From positions 161,448 through 225,447 of the forward strand of contig NZ_SDWS01000008.1 in the NCBI RefSeq assembly GCF_004137245.1: a stretch of DNA of 64,000 nt. Direction: 5' to 3'. The stretch's first letter is position 1. Each line of letters starts with the position of its first letter. This DNA comes from Nocardioides glacieisoli (GTDB lineage Bacteria > Actinomycetota > Actinomycetes > Propionibacteriales > Nocardioidaceae). Under the pieces are notes generated by a model that made no database searches, was not told the DNA's origin, and worked only from the letters and a program-made list of their open reading frames with translations. This document shows, one piece after another, positions 42,833 to 51,760 of the stretch. The position numbers and the translations under genes are program-made.

Positions 42833-43642
42833 TCAACCGTCGACGCGACGCAGCTTCGGCGCGGCCGGCTGGACCTCGGTCGCGTCGCGGAAGGACTCGC
42901 CCACCAGCACCGGCACGACCTCGCTCACGTCGTGCTGTGCGGCGATCTCCACGTCGGCGACGAAGCCCACGTCGGTCAGCTCCACCCCGCCTGCGCACCG
43001 GAGCAGGTCGTCTGGCAACCGGGCTGCTCGCCACGCAGCGACGGCCATCCGGGCCTCCGGACTGGTGACCTCGTCCTCGCCGCCCAGGGCGTCGAGGAGT
43101 GCGTCGAGCACAGCTCCGGCGCCCCAGAGGTCCTCGACGGCGGGGCGGAGCGTGTCGTCGTGCCACCTCTCCCCGGCGGGTACGACGACCACGCTGGCAC
43201 CGTCCGCGACCCGAGGTGCGAGCCAGCGCGCGACGGCTCCGGCGTTGCGCAGGCACGCACCCACGACCTGCGCACCGGAGTCGGCGAGGGCGAACGCGAT
43301 GGTCGAGCCGTTGGGCGACGGCAGCACCAGCCGCTGGATCCCCTCCACCTCCGACAGGCTCGCCGGCGAGAGCGAGACGTGCCGCGCGTCGCCGCGGGAC
43401 ATCGCCTCGAAGCGACCGACGGCGAGCGTCGCGCCGTGGCGCATCGCGTGCTCGGCGGCCCGCGCGTCGCGCCAGCGGAACGGGAAGACCTCGATCCCCC
43501 GCTCGAGGGCGACGCTGAGCGTGGTGGTGAACGACAGCACGTCGACGACGACGGCGTAGTCGGCCGGGACGGCCGCGGCGCCCGTCGGTCCCCACTCCAT
43601 GCGGACCCGCGAGCTGGACTGGTCGTGGCCGGGCAGTGTCAC
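42833..43642 (-). CDS. 2-phosphosulfolactate phosphatase-like (ComB) protein
   Basis: The roughly 269-residue protein matches the ComB family: VVVDVLSFTTTLSVALERG in the N-terminal Mg2+-binding region, LSEVEGIQRLVLPSPNGSTIAF in the centre, and LRNAGAVARWLAPRV. ComB hydrolyses 2-phosphosulfolactate in coenzyme M synthesis in methanogens; bacterial homologues in organisms without coenzyme M have unknown substrates, so only a small-molecule phosphatase role is claimed. The start is uncertain: GTG 43642 was used, TTG 43657 would add 5 residues and ATG 43600 would remove 14. No related pathway gene is nearby. Confidence 0.7.
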   Translation of the reverse strand: MTLPGHDQSSSRVRMEWGPTGAAAVPADYAVVVDVLSFTTTLSVALERGIEVFPFRWRDARAAEHAMRHGATLAVGRFEAMSRGDARHVSLSPASLSEVEGIQRLVLPSPNGSTIAFALADSGAQVVGACLRNAGAVARWLAPRVADGASVVVVPAGERWHDDTLRPAVEDLWGAGAVLDALLDALGGEDEVTSPEARMAVAAWRAARLPDDLLRCAGGVELTDVGFVADVEIAAQHDVSEVVPVLVGESFRDATEVQPAAPKLRRVDG

Positions 43643-43810
43643 GGACTCATTGAACAACCCGTGCGGCGGGATCGGGAACTCCGCGATCGACCGTCAGCGG
43701 ATTCCGCGAAACGCCGGTGAGCGACCCGCCTCTGGTTTTAACCTCGATCTCCAATGGACGTCCACAGCACGTCAACATCGATCTCGGACACGTTCACCAG
43801 GAGATCCCAC

Positions 43811-44353
43811 ATGAAGTTCACGCCCCGCACCGCGCTCGTGGTGATCGTCGCCGCCATCGCCCTCATGGCCACCGCCGGCGCCGGCGCGACGGCCGCCCTG
43901 ATGATCACCGGCAAGCAGATCAAGGACAACTCGGTCACGAGCCAGGACATCAAGAACAAGAGCCTCAAGGTCAAGGACCTCTCGCGCAAGGCGCAGGCCA
44001 AGCTCAAGGGCCGGACCGGTGCCACCGGCGACCGCGGACCGGCCGGACCTGCGGGTCCCGCCGGCACCTCCGGGCTCCCGGGCCTGCCCGGGCTCAGCGG
44101 CTTCCGGATCATCACCGACACGGTGCAGGTCCCCGGCCTCGGCGGAACGGCATCGGTCGCGGCGGCGTGCGCAGCTGGGGAGAAGGCGATCTCGGCGGCC
44201 TCCAGCTACGGAGCTGCCCCCGCCAGCCTCGCCAGCCTGCTGAGCCAGGTGACCCGCACCGCGGAGAGTGCCTTCAGCACCAGTGGGCTCAACCTGCTCC
44301 CGACGCCGCAGACCCTCTCGCTCAGCGTCGTCTGCGCGAAGGTCGCCGGCTGA
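43811..44353 (+). CDS. Exported collagen-like repeat protein
   Basis: The 180-residue product has a signal/anchor helix (about residues 8-30) and a Lys/Asp-rich segment (KQIKDNSVTSQDIKNKSLKVKDLSRKAQAKLKG) typical of bacterial collagen-like surface proteins. A short run of Gly-x-y triplets follows (GRTGATGDRGPAGPAGPAG, then LPGLPGLSG), and the C-terminal domain carries two Cys. The Gly-x-y run is only about 10 triplets, enough to nucleate a short triple helix. The C-terminal domain may trimerise. AGGAG lies 7 bases before ATG 43811; an in-frame ATG at 43754 lacks such a site. Confidence 0.78.
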   Translation: MKFTPRTALVVIVAAIALMATAGAGATAALMITGKQIKDNSVTSQDIKNKSLKVKDLSRKAQAKLKGRTGATGDRGPAGPAGPAGTSGLPGLPGLSGFRIITDTVQVPGLGGTASVAAACAAGEKAISAASSYGAAPASLASLLSQVTRTAESAFSTSGLNLLPTPQTLSLSVVCAKVAG

Positions 44354-44372
44354 CGCCAAGACCTACTCGTCG

Positions 44373-44425
44373 GTTGGCGACTTGGGTGGGTGTTGACCCT
44401 CGGATTCGACCCCCAAGTCGCCAAC
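44373..44425. terminator. 14-bp perfect inverted repeat between convergent genes
   Basis: Arms 44373-44386 and 44412-44425 (GTTGGCGACTTGGG/CCCAAGTCGCCAAC) are perfectly complementary around a 25-base loop. The position between the collagen-like and M13 stop codons supports bidirectional termination. Confidence 0.6.
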
Positions 44426-44457
44426 TCACGAGTTGGCGCGCCAACTGGTGAGTTGGC
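44421..44457. repeat. Overlapping palindromes built on AGTTGGC
   Basis: Two further hairpins, 44421-44436 (CCAACTC-AC-GAGTTGG) and 44440-44457 (GCCAACT-GGTG-AGTTGGC), share or abut the arm of the 44373-44425 hairpin. Together the region holds five alternately oriented copies of GTTGGC, so alternative foldings compete. Confidence 0.6.
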
Positions 44458-44478
44458 AGGACGCTCAGGACGCCCTGA

Positions 44479-46422
44479 TCACCAGATCCGGACGCGACCC
44501 TCGGGCTCCAGCCAGAGGCCGTCGCCGGGCTGGGTGTCGAAGACCTCGTGGAACTCGTCGAGGTTGCGCACGATGTTGGCGCGGAACTCGGCCGGGCTGT
44601 GCGGGTCGATGGTGAGGTACTGGAGCTCCTGCTCCTTGCGGCGCTTGGTGCGCCACACGTGCGCCCAGTTGAGGAACAGGGTGCGCCGCTCGTCGATCGA
44701 GGCGTTGCCGTCCCGGCTGATGACGTAGGCCTTGTGGGCGATGGTCAGTCCGCCGAGGTCGCCGATGTTCTCGCCGACGGTGAGGCTGCCGTTGACGTGC
44801 TCGCCGGGCAGCGTGCGCGGCTCGAACTCGTCGTACTGCGCCACGAGTGCCTGCGACTTGGCCTCGAACGCCGTCTTGTCGGCGGCGGTCCACCAGTCGT
44901 GGAGGTTGCCGTCGCCGTCGTACTGCGCACCCTGGTCGTCGAAGCCGTGGCCGAGCTCGTGGCCGATGACGGCGCCGATGCCGCCGTAGTTCTCGGCCTC
45001 CTCGGCGTCGGGGCTGAAGAACGGCGGCTGGAGGATCGCGGCCGGGAAGCAGATCTCGTTGGTGCCCGGGTGGTAGTAGGCGTTGACGGTCTGCGGCAGC
45101 ATCAGCCACTCGTCGCGGTCGACCGGCTGGCCGACCTTCTCGAGCTGGCGGTCGGTCTCGAACGCCGAGGCGGAGTTGACGTTGCCGAGGAGGTCGTCGG
45201 CGGAGACGGTCAGCGCGCTGTAGTCGCGGAACTCCGTCGGGTAGCCGATCTTGGGGTAGAAGCGGTCGAGCTTGTCGTACGCCTTCTGCTTGGTGTCCTC
45301 GCCCATCCAGTCGAGCGTCTCGATCGAGCGGCGGTAGGCCGTGACGAGGTTGGCGACCAGCTCGTCCATCATCTGCTTCGACGTCGGCGGGAAGTGGCGG
45401 GTGACGTAGACCTTGCCGACGGCCTCGCCGATCGCGCCCTCGACGAAGTCGACGCCGCGCTTCCAGCGGGCGCGCAGCTCAGGGGTGCCGTTGAGCGTGC
45501 GGCCGTAGAAGTCGAAGTTGGCCTGGACGAACTCGTCGGGCAGGTACGGCGCCGAGCTGCGCACGATGCGCAGGTGGAGCACGTCGCGCCAGGTCTCCAT
45601 CGGCGTCTCCTCGAGCACCGCGGAGAGGTGCGAGAAGAAGTCGGGCTGCATCACGATCGTGGTGCGCAGCGTCTCCTCGGTGCCGCCGAGGGCGGTGACG
45701 TAGGTGACCCAGTCGAAGGCCGGGCACAGCTCGCGGAGCTCGTCGAGCGTCTTGTGGTTGGTGGTCTTCTGCACGTCGCGCGTCTCGGCGGCCTCCCAGT
45801 GGCCCTCGGCGACGCGGGTCTCGTACGCCAGCACGCGGGCGGCGGCGCCGGCCGGGTCGTCGTGGTGGCTGAGGGTGAGCAGCGTGGTCAGGTAGTCGAC
45901 GTACTTCGAGCGGATCTCGGCGAACTTGTCGTCGCGGTAGTAGGACTCGTCGGGCAGGCCGAGCCCGCCCTGGGCGAGGTAGACGATGTTCTTCGAGGCG
46001 TCGCCGCGGTCGGGAGTGATGTAGGAGCCGAAGAGGCCGGGGCCGCCGATGCGCTCGAACATCCCGAGGAACGCGGCGAGCCCGGTGAGGTCCTCGAGCC
46101 GGCGGGCGCGGTCGAGGAGGCCCTCGATCGGCTGGAGGCCCTTCGCCTGGATCGTGTCGGTGTCCATGAAGGAGGCGTAGAGGTCGCCGATCTTGCGCTC
46201 GTCGGCGTCGAGCTGGTCGGCGGGCCGGTCGGCGAGCTCGGTGATGATGTCGCGCACCTGCTGCTCCGCGGCGTCGGCGAGCGCGATGAACGCGCCCCAG
46301 CTCGACTTGTCGGAGGGGATGTCGGTCTCCTCCAGCCACCGTCCGTTGACGTGGCCGAAGAGGTCGTCCTGGGGACGGATGTCGGGGTCCATGCCGTCGC
46401 GTGCTGAGTCGAGGATCGTCAC
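44479..46422 (-). CDS. M13-family (neprilysin/PepO-like) metalloendopeptidase
   Basis: The 647-residue peptidase has the zinc motif HELGH in GAVIGHELGHGFDDQGAQYD, the third ligand in GENIGDLGG and the NAYYHPGTNEICFPAAIL substrate-binding stretch conserved in neprilysin-like enzymes. It ends in the family's C-terminal aromatic W. Length and the FGHVNGRWLEETDIP start match cytosolic or unprocessed PepO-type proteins; no signal peptide or anchor is visible. It likely degrades small peptides. TAGGGT lies 7 bases before GTG 46422, so the mRNA is probably leaderless. Confidence 0.93.
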   Translation of the reverse strand: MTILDSARDGMDPDIRPQDDLFGHVNGRWLEETDIPSDKSSWGAFIALADAAEQQVRDIITELADRPADQLDADERKIGDLYASFMDTDTIQAKGLQPIEGLLDRARRLEDLTGLAAFLGMFERIGGPGLFGSYITPDRGDASKNIVYLAQGGLGLPDESYYRDDKFAEIRSKYVDYLTTLLTLSHHDDPAGAAARVLAYETRVAEGHWEAAETRDVQKTTNHKTLDELRELCPAFDWVTYVTALGGTEETLRTTIVMQPDFFSHLSAVLEETPMETWRDVLHLRIVRSSAPYLPDEFVQANFDFYGRTLNGTPELRARWKRGVDFVEGAIGEAVGKVYVTRHFPPTSKQMMDELVANLVTAYRRSIETLDWMGEDTKQKAYDKLDRFYPKIGYPTEFRDYSALTVSADDLLGNVNSASAFETDRQLEKVGQPVDRDEWLMLPQTVNAYYHPGTNEICFPAAILQPPFFSPDAEEAENYGGIGAVIGHELGHGFDDQGAQYDGDGNLHDWWTAADKTAFEAKSQALVAQYDEFEPRTLPGEHVNGSLTVGENIGDLGGLTIAHKAYVISRDGNASIDERRTLFLNWAHVWRTKRRKEQELQYLTIDPHSPAEFRANIVRNLDEFHEVFDTQPGDGLWLEPEGRVRIW

Positions 46423-46610
46423 GAGTGCGACCCTAACTCCGAGGTCCTACTGCGTCATCGGACGCATCCGCAAGGTTCGATGACCTCGCGGTACAGACCG
46501 GTCCAGACCACGTGCTGGCACCACTGACGGGGACCACCCGTATGGGTGAGTGTGGGGACCAGTCGGGCGCCTGCCGGGAGGGACGTCCGCCGAGCATCAG
46601 GGAGCCCACC

Positions 46611-48014
46611 ATGCGCGCGACGACCAGGTCCATCACCGTCCTCGTCACCGTGGCGGTCACCGCCGCGCTGGCGGCACCGCCCGGCAGCGCACGCGACGCG
46701 GACCCACGCGTGACGGGTCGCGCCTGGACCGCGCTCGCCCCCGCCTCCACACCCAACTTCGCCCAGGCCAGCGCGGTGCGCACGGGCGACGGGCTCCAGC
46801 ACATCGTGTGGGTCGTCGACGAGGCGGGCGGCGCCAACTACCTCCACACGACCATCGACGCCGCCGGCCGGCAAGGCACCGTGACCCGGGTCCTGCCGAC
46901 CACGTGGGGTCAGCTGAGCACGCCCGTCGACCTCGAGGCCGACGCCGCGGGCGGGCTGCGGATGTCCTTCCGCGGCACCCCGGACGGTGACACCGCCAAC
47001 TTCTTCACCTACCGCGGCGTCTACTCCGCCGTCTCGACCGACGGAGGTGCGACGTGGGTGGTGCCGCGCGAGGTGCTCGCGGTCACCGACGCCAGCGGCG
47101 GCGGGAGCACCTTCGTCCACCTGCCCGACGGCAGCATCCTCGGCGGGTTCGGCGACACCGGCGGGTTCCACTGGCACGTCGGCACCATCTCCGAGGCGGC
47201 GGAGCCGACCGCCGTCAACTCCGAGTTCACCGACCACGACGCCCTCGCGGCCTCGCTGGTCAGCACCGGCTCAGCGGTCTACGTGCTCTACCAGAGCATC
47301 CGCGGCGACGGGGTGTACGCCCGCCAGGTCTGGCCCTCGCTCGGCGCCGCGATCCGCGCACCCGGCGGCTTCACCAACCCCGGCCAGCCGATGGCCGTGG
47401 TCAACCGGCCGGGAGTCGGCCCGGTGGCGGCGTACCTGCTCGACGACGAGGTCGTGCTCTGGGACGTGCTCGCCAACCGGACCCGCCGCGTGCCGGGCAT
47501 GCGTGGGGCGAGCGCGCCTGAGCTGGCCGTGCTGCCCGACGGTCACCTGTGGGTGTCCGCGGTCGGCCCGATCGGGTACGCGCCCCGCGCCTCGCGCGTG
47601 GCCGCACGCGGCTGGGCCGTCGACCGGCGACCGACCCTGCTGCCCGACATGGTCAACAGCTTCGGGATCTCGGTGTCCGCCTCGACGGCGCTGCGGGCCG
47701 AGATGCTCATGGTCGGCAACGACGACGGCGACTCGATTCAGCTCAACGCCCGGTCGGTCGCGGCCCAGATGGTGCTCAAGGCGACCCCGCGGCGGTGGCC
47801 GAGCGGCCGCACGCAGCGGGTCGTCTTCAAGGTCACTGACGTCGACGGTGGCGTCGCCCGGGCACGCGTGCGCGCGGGTGGGGAGCGCTGCACCACCAAC
47901 CGTGCGGGCCGGTGCACGGTCCGGTTCACCGCCAGGCGGCCGGGCCGCGTGACCGCACGCGCCACGAAGGCCGGTTACGACGCAGCACAGGTGAGGCTCA
48001 CCGTCCGGCGCTGA
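46611..48014 (+). CDS. Secreted beta-propeller-like protein with Ig-like tail
   Basis: The 467-residue product has a signal peptide (about residues 1-28, ending SARDA) and repeated beta-strand motifs that include an Asp-box-like element, STDGGATWVVP (about 143), as in sialidase-fold propellers. No catalytic Arg triad or nucleophilic Tyr could be placed, so enzymatic activity is not claimed. The last ~90 residues (FKVTDVDGGVARARVRAGGERCTTN ... TARATKAGYDAAQVRLTV) look like a bacterial Ig-like domain with two Cys. GGGAG precedes ATG 46611. It is divergent from the M13 gene across a 188-base gap. Confidence 0.7.
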   Translation: MRATTRSITVLVTVAVTAALAAPPGSARDADPRVTGRAWTALAPASTPNFAQASAVRTGDGLQHIVWVVDEAGGANYLHTTIDAAGRQGTVTRVLPTTWGQLSTPVDLEADAAGGLRMSFRGTPDGDTANFFTYRGVYSAVSTDGGATWVVPREVLAVTDASGGGSTFVHLPDGSILGGFGDTGGFHWHVGTISEAAEPTAVNSEFTDHDALAASLVSTGSAVYVLYQSIRGDGVYARQVWPSLGAAIRAPGGFTNPGQPMAVVNRPGVGPVAAYLLDDEVVLWDVLANRTRRVPGMRGASAPELAVLPDGHLWVSAVGPIGYAPRASRVAARGWAVDRRPTLLPDMVNSFGISVSASTALRAEMLMVGNDDGDSIQLNARSVAAQMVLKATPRRWPSGRTQRVVFKVTDVDGGVARARVRAGGERCTTNRAGRCTVRFTARRPGRVTARATKAGYDAAQVRLTVRR

Positions 48015-48017
48015 GCG

Positions 48018-48995
48018 TCACCGAACCCGTACGACCGACTTCCCGAGGGTGCGGCGCTCGTCCATGTCGACGAGCGCCCGCCCGAAGTCGGCGAGGTCGT
48101 AGGTCGCGCCGATCGGCGGCTTGATGACACCGGAGTCGATCATCGGGGCGAGCCGGTGCCACTGCTTCTGCATGTAGCCCGGCCGGGTCATGGCGTACGC
48201 GCCCCAGCCGACGCCGCGGACGTCGGTGTTGCCGAGCAGCAGGCGGTTGACCTTGACCTCGGGGATGCCCTGGCCGGCGGCGAAGCCGACCACGAGGATG
48301 CGGCCCTTCTCGGCGAGGCAGCGCAGCGAGTCGGTGAAGGCGTCGCCACCGACGACGTCGAGGACCACGTCGACACCCCTGCCCCCGGTCAGCTCCTTGA
48401 CCGCGTCCTTGAAGTCGGGGCCGACGACGACGTCGTCGGCACCGGCGGCGCGGGCGAAGTCTGCCTTCTCCTGCGTGCTGACGACCGCGATCGTGCGGGC
48501 GCCCAGGCCCTTGGCGACCTGGAGCGTCGCCGTGCCGACCCCGCCGGCCGCGCCGTGGACGAGGACGGTCTCGCGGTCGCGCAGCCCGCCGCGCTCCTCG
48601 AGCGCGAACAGGGCGGTGAGGTAGTTCATCGGCAGCGCTGCGCCCTCGTCGTACGACATGGCGTCGGGGAGGGGGAAGGTGAAGACCACCGGGTTGGCGA
48701 CCTGCTCGGCCGCGCCGCCGTGGAGGTTCACGCCGGCGACCCGCTGGCCGACGGTGAACCCGCTCGACTCCGCCGCGCCCGGGTCGAGGACGACGCCGGC
48801 GAAGTCGACGCCGAGGGTGAACGGCGGCTCGGGCTTGAACTGGTACTCCCCGCGGCTGAGCAGGAGGTCGGGGAACGAGATGCCGACGCTGTGCACCTCG
48901 ACGAGCACGTCGTGCGCGGTCGGTGTGGGCTCGGGGACCTCGCGCACGTCGATGTCGGAGGGACCGGTGAGCGTGACGACCTGGACTGCCTTCAT
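48018..48995 (-). CDS. NADPH:quinone oxidoreductase (MDR superfamily)
   Basis: The 325-residue reductase has a GroES-like N-terminal domain lacking the structural zinc Cys cluster, and an NAD(P)-binding AAGGVGTATLQVAKGLGA near residue 152. Its order is that of zinc-independent quinone oxidoreductases (QOR). It would reduce quinones or enones with NADPH. TAGGCT lies 6 bases before ATG 48995, consistent with a leaderless transcript. A 20-bp palindrome at 49019-49038 covers the region where the -35 would lie, suggesting a dedicated regulator, but no regulator gene is adjacent. Confidence 0.87.
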   Translation of the reverse strand: MKAVQVVTLTGPSDIDVREVPEPTPTAHDVLVEVHSVGISFPDLLLSRGEYQFKPEPPFTLGVDFAGVVLDPGAAESSGFTVGQRVAGVNLHGGAAEQVANPVVFTFPLPDAMSYDEGAALPMNYLTALFALEERGGLRDRETVLVHGAAGGVGTATLQVAKGLGARTIAVVSTQEKADFARAAGADDVVVGPDFKDAVKELTGGRGVDVVLDVVGGDAFTDSLRCLAEKGRILVVGFAAGQGIPEVKVNRLLLGNTDVRGVGWGAYAMTRPGYMQKQWHRLAPMIDSGVIKPPIGATYDLADFGRALVDMDERRTLGKSVVRVR

Positions 48996-49018
48996 GGGGG
49001 CAGCCTACGGAGGCTGGA

Positions 49019-49038
49019 GTCACCGGATGTCCGGTGAC
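49019..49038. promoter_or_regulatory. Candidate operator of the quinone oxidoreductase promoter
   Basis: GTCACCGGA-TG-TCCGGTGAC is a perfect 9-bp inverted repeat with a 2-base centre, ending 12 bases upstream of the TAGGCT -10 box of the divergently placed minus-strand gene. The geometry fits a repressor site over the -35 region. Confidence 0.5.
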
Positions 49039-49100
49039 CGCCACGCTTGTCAGGTGAGATCTCGGCCGACAACCGTAGGACTCGGGTGCTAAGTACGGCG

Positions 49101-50354
49101 TCAGCCGGCGCGCTTGATCTCCCTCAGCTCGAAGTGCATGGGGTCGGTGTAGCGCCAGTCGCCGCCCCAGGCGAAGCCCCACTTCTCGAAGATCGCCACC
49201 ACTGCGCGGTTCATCTCGCCCACCGTGCCGCGACCGTTGCCGGGGACGTTGAGGTCGAGGGCGAGGCCGAAGGAGTGGTTGGACAGCGTCGTGGTGTTGG
49301 CGATGAAGCGCGGGTAGTAGCACCCGGCGTACTCGTCCGGGTTGATCTCCGCCGCCAGCCCGGTCTGCTGCACCTCGAGCAGCGCGTTGCGCAGCTGGGG
49401 GAACAGGTCCTTGTGGCAGGTGACGCTGCCGAGGATCGGCACCACCTCGGTGCGGATGTTGGCCGCGACCCACGACGACTCGGGGGCGATCCGACCACCG
49501 CCGATGACCCGGTAGCGGTAGGTGCCGACCACGGTGCCGATGCTGCCGCCGGTCGGGATCGCGGTGAGGGTGGCGTCGGGGTCGAGGCCGATCAGCGAGG
49601 CGATGTCGAGCATCTGGACCGACACGTCCTTGCCGACCAGCTTCTCCAGCGGCTTGCGGATGGTCGCCGGCGCGATGTTGTCGGTCGAGATCAGCAGGCC
49701 GTTGTCGGTGGCCATCTCGATGTCGTCGGCCCAGGCCGTGTTGACGACCATGTCGATGGTGGGGATCTGGGGGGTGTAGGCCCCGACGTGAAGGGTGGGT
49801 GCCGACTCCTCCGACCCGAGCCGGATCATCCCGGCCTTGTCGGCCAGTCGCTTGGCGACCTTCTGGTCGATCGCCATCTCGCCCCCGGCGACGCGGTCCC
49901 ACGCCTCCTGGAAGTCGGCGACCTTGACCTCGGTGAAGTTGCGGTAGCCACCGGGGTCGACGGCCGCGACGGTGAGCACGCGGTTCTCCAGGCTGACCTG
50001 GCCGAGCCCGATCCGCTCGGTGTGCGCGACGCCCTTCATCTTCTCGATCTTCTTCACCAGCGCGTCGTCGAGGGGCTTGTCCCACTGCACGAGGATGTCG
50101 GCGCTCCACAGCCGGCCGTCGCGCTTTCCGGGTGGATCGACCGCGTGCTCGGGGTCGGCGACGGGCACCGCGTCCCTGGTCTCCTTGACCGGCTTCGGCT
50201 TCCCGGCCTTCGACGTCTCGCCGGCGGGCGTGGGGTCGGGCTCCGTGGCGCCGCCGTCACCGCTGCACGCGGTGAGCACGAGGGGCGAAAGGAGAAGGAG
50301 GGCAGCACTCGCCGCCACCGCTCCCCTCGACCTCGACCCCCGTCGTGCGCGCAT
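49101..50354 (-). CDS. M15-family D-Ala-D-Ala carboxypeptidase-like lipoprotein
   Basis: The 417-residue protein has a lipobox LVLTAC (Cys30) and a C-terminal M15 peptidase domain: SNHSFGLALDLNVPGN supplies the first His and Asp zinc ligands and DPMHFEL the third His, in normal order. A ~230-residue N-terminal region, with a TGGSIGTVVGTYRYRVIGGG stretch, precedes it and matches no family I recognise. It probably trims peptidoglycan peptides at the cell surface. TAGGCT lies 6 bases before ATG 50354 inside the end of the upstream transporter gene, so it has its own leaderless promoter. Confidence 0.85.
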   Translation of the reverse strand: MRARRGSRSRGAVAASAALLLLSPLVLTACSGDGGATEPDPTPAGETSKAGKPKPVKETRDAVPVADPEHAVDPPGKRDGRLWSADILVQWDKPLDDALVKKIEKMKGVAHTERIGLGQVSLENRVLTVAAVDPGGYRNFTEVKVADFQEAWDRVAGGEMAIDQKVAKRLADKAGMIRLGSEESAPTLHVGAYTPQIPTIDMVVNTAWADDIEMATDNGLLISTDNIAPATIRKPLEKLVGKDVSVQMLDIASLIGLDPDATLTAIPTGGSIGTVVGTYRYRVIGGGRIAPESSWVAANIRTEVVPILGSVTCHKDLFPQLRNALLEVQQTGLAAEINPDEYAGCYYPRFIANTTTLSNHSFGLALDLNVPGNGRGTVGEMNRAVVAIFEKWGFAWGGDWRYTDPMHFELREIKRAG

Positions 50355-50363
50355 GGGCAGAGC

Positions 50364-51752
50364 CTAGGCAGGCGTCTGGCGGATCCGGCTGGGAATCGCG
50401 AACCACGAGACCACACCGCCCACCACCAGGAGAGCGGCGCACACGATCATCGCCTGGCCGTAGGACGCGTCGAAGACCGCCGGGTCGCGGTAGTCGTCAC
50501 CCGCCAGGCCGACCGCCATCGGCAGGGCCGCGACGGCGAGGAGGGAGCCGGCGCGCGCGACGGCGTTGTTGATGCCGCTGGCGATGCCGGTGACCTCGTC
50601 GGGCGCCGCCGCCAGCACCGTCGCCGTCAGGGGCGCGACCATCAGCGCGAGGCCGAGGCCGAAGACGGTGAGCCCGGGCAGGACGTCGCGCCACCACACG
50701 ACGTCGGGACCGACCGCCAGCAGCCAGATCGTCCCGCCAGCCATCACGATCGGGCCGAACGTCATCGGGATCCGCGGGCCGATCCGCTCGCTCAGGGCGC
50801 CGCCGCGCGCGGCGAGGAACAGCATGCAGACCGTGATGGGGAGGGTGGAGAGCCCTGCCTCGAGGGCGTTGTAGTCACCGACCGTCTGGAGCTGCAGGAC
50901 CAGGAAGAAGAGGATCGCGCCGAGCGCGGCGTAGACGAGCAGCGTCATCGCGTTGGCCGCACTGAAGGTGCGGTCGGCGAAGAGACCGAGCGGCACCATC
51001 GGCTCGCGGGTGCGGCGCTCGACGACGACGAACGCCACGGCGGCCACGACCCCGATGCCGGCCGCCCACCACGTCGCGCTCCCGCCCGCGTCGGTCAGCG
51101 CCCACGTGGTCCCGGCGAGCGCGACCGAGGCCAGCGCGGCGCCGCTGATGTCGAAGCGACTGTGCGCGCGGGGGTCCCGGGTCTCCGGGACCCACGTCTG
51201 CGCGAGCCGCACGGTGAGCACGGCGAGCGGGAGGTTGATGAGGAAGATCCAGCGCCACGAGGCGTGGTCGACGAGCAGGCCGCCGACCAGCGGACCGAGC
51301 GCCGCGGCGATCCCGCCCAGGCCGGACCACGCACCGATCGCGCGGCTGCGGTCCTCGGCGCGGAAGGCGCCCTGGATCATCGCCAGGCTGCCCGGCGTCA
51401 GCAGCGCGCCACCGATGCCCTGCAGCACCCGCGCCACGATCAGCACCTCGGCGTTGGGCGCGACACCGCAGAGCAGCGAGGCCAGGGCGAACCAGATCGT
51501 GCCGATGACGAAGACCCGCCGCCGGCCGAGCCGGTCACCGAGCGAGCCGCCGAGGAGGATCAGCGAGGCCAGCGAGAGGAAGTAGCCGTTGGTGATCCAC
51601 TGCAGCTGCTCCAGCGAGGCCCCGAGGTCGTCGCCCATCGTCCGCAGCGCGACGTTGACGACCGTGCCGTCGAGCAGCGTCAGCCCCGACCCGAGGGTCG
51701 CGGCGGCGACGATCCCCCGCGCGGTCGGCGTACCCCACTCGACTCCGCTCAC
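50364..51752 (-). CDS. DHA2-type MFS transporter
   Basis: The 462-residue membrane protein has about 14 helices and the DHA2 signatures LLDGTVVNVALRTMGDDLG in helix 1, GGSLGDRLGRRRVFVIG (motif A) and GGIAAALGPLVGGLLVD (motif C). It is probably a proton-driven drug or metabolite exporter. GTG 51752 follows TAGGCT by 6 bases, with no Shine-Dalgarno. The -10 box straddles the left boundary of the MITE at 51761-51928, so the element lies directly where the -35 would be and may set expression of this gene. The M15 gene follows after 9 bases. Confidence 0.9.
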   Translation of the reverse strand: MSGVEWGTPTARGIVAAATLGSGLTLLDGTVVNVALRTMGDDLGASLEQLQWITNGYFLSLASLILLGGSLGDRLGRRRVFVIGTIWFALASLLCGVAPNAEVLIVARVLQGIGGALLTPGSLAMIQGAFRAEDRSRAIGAWSGLGGIAAALGPLVGGLLVDHASWRWIFLINLPLAVLTVRLAQTWVPETRDPRAHSRFDISGAALASVALAGTTWALTDAGGSATWWAAGIGVVAAVAFVVVERRTREPMVPLGLFADRTFSAANAMTLLVYAALGAILFFLVLQLQTVGDYNALEAGLSTLPITVCMLFLAARGGALSERIGPRIPMTFGPIVMAGGTIWLLAVGPDVVWWRDVLPGLTVFGLGLALMVAPLTATVLAAAPDEVTGIASGINNAVARAGSLLAVAALPMAVGLAGDDYRDPAVFDASYGQAMIVCAALLVVGGVVSWFAIPSRIRQTPA

Positions 51753-51760
51753 GAGCCGAG

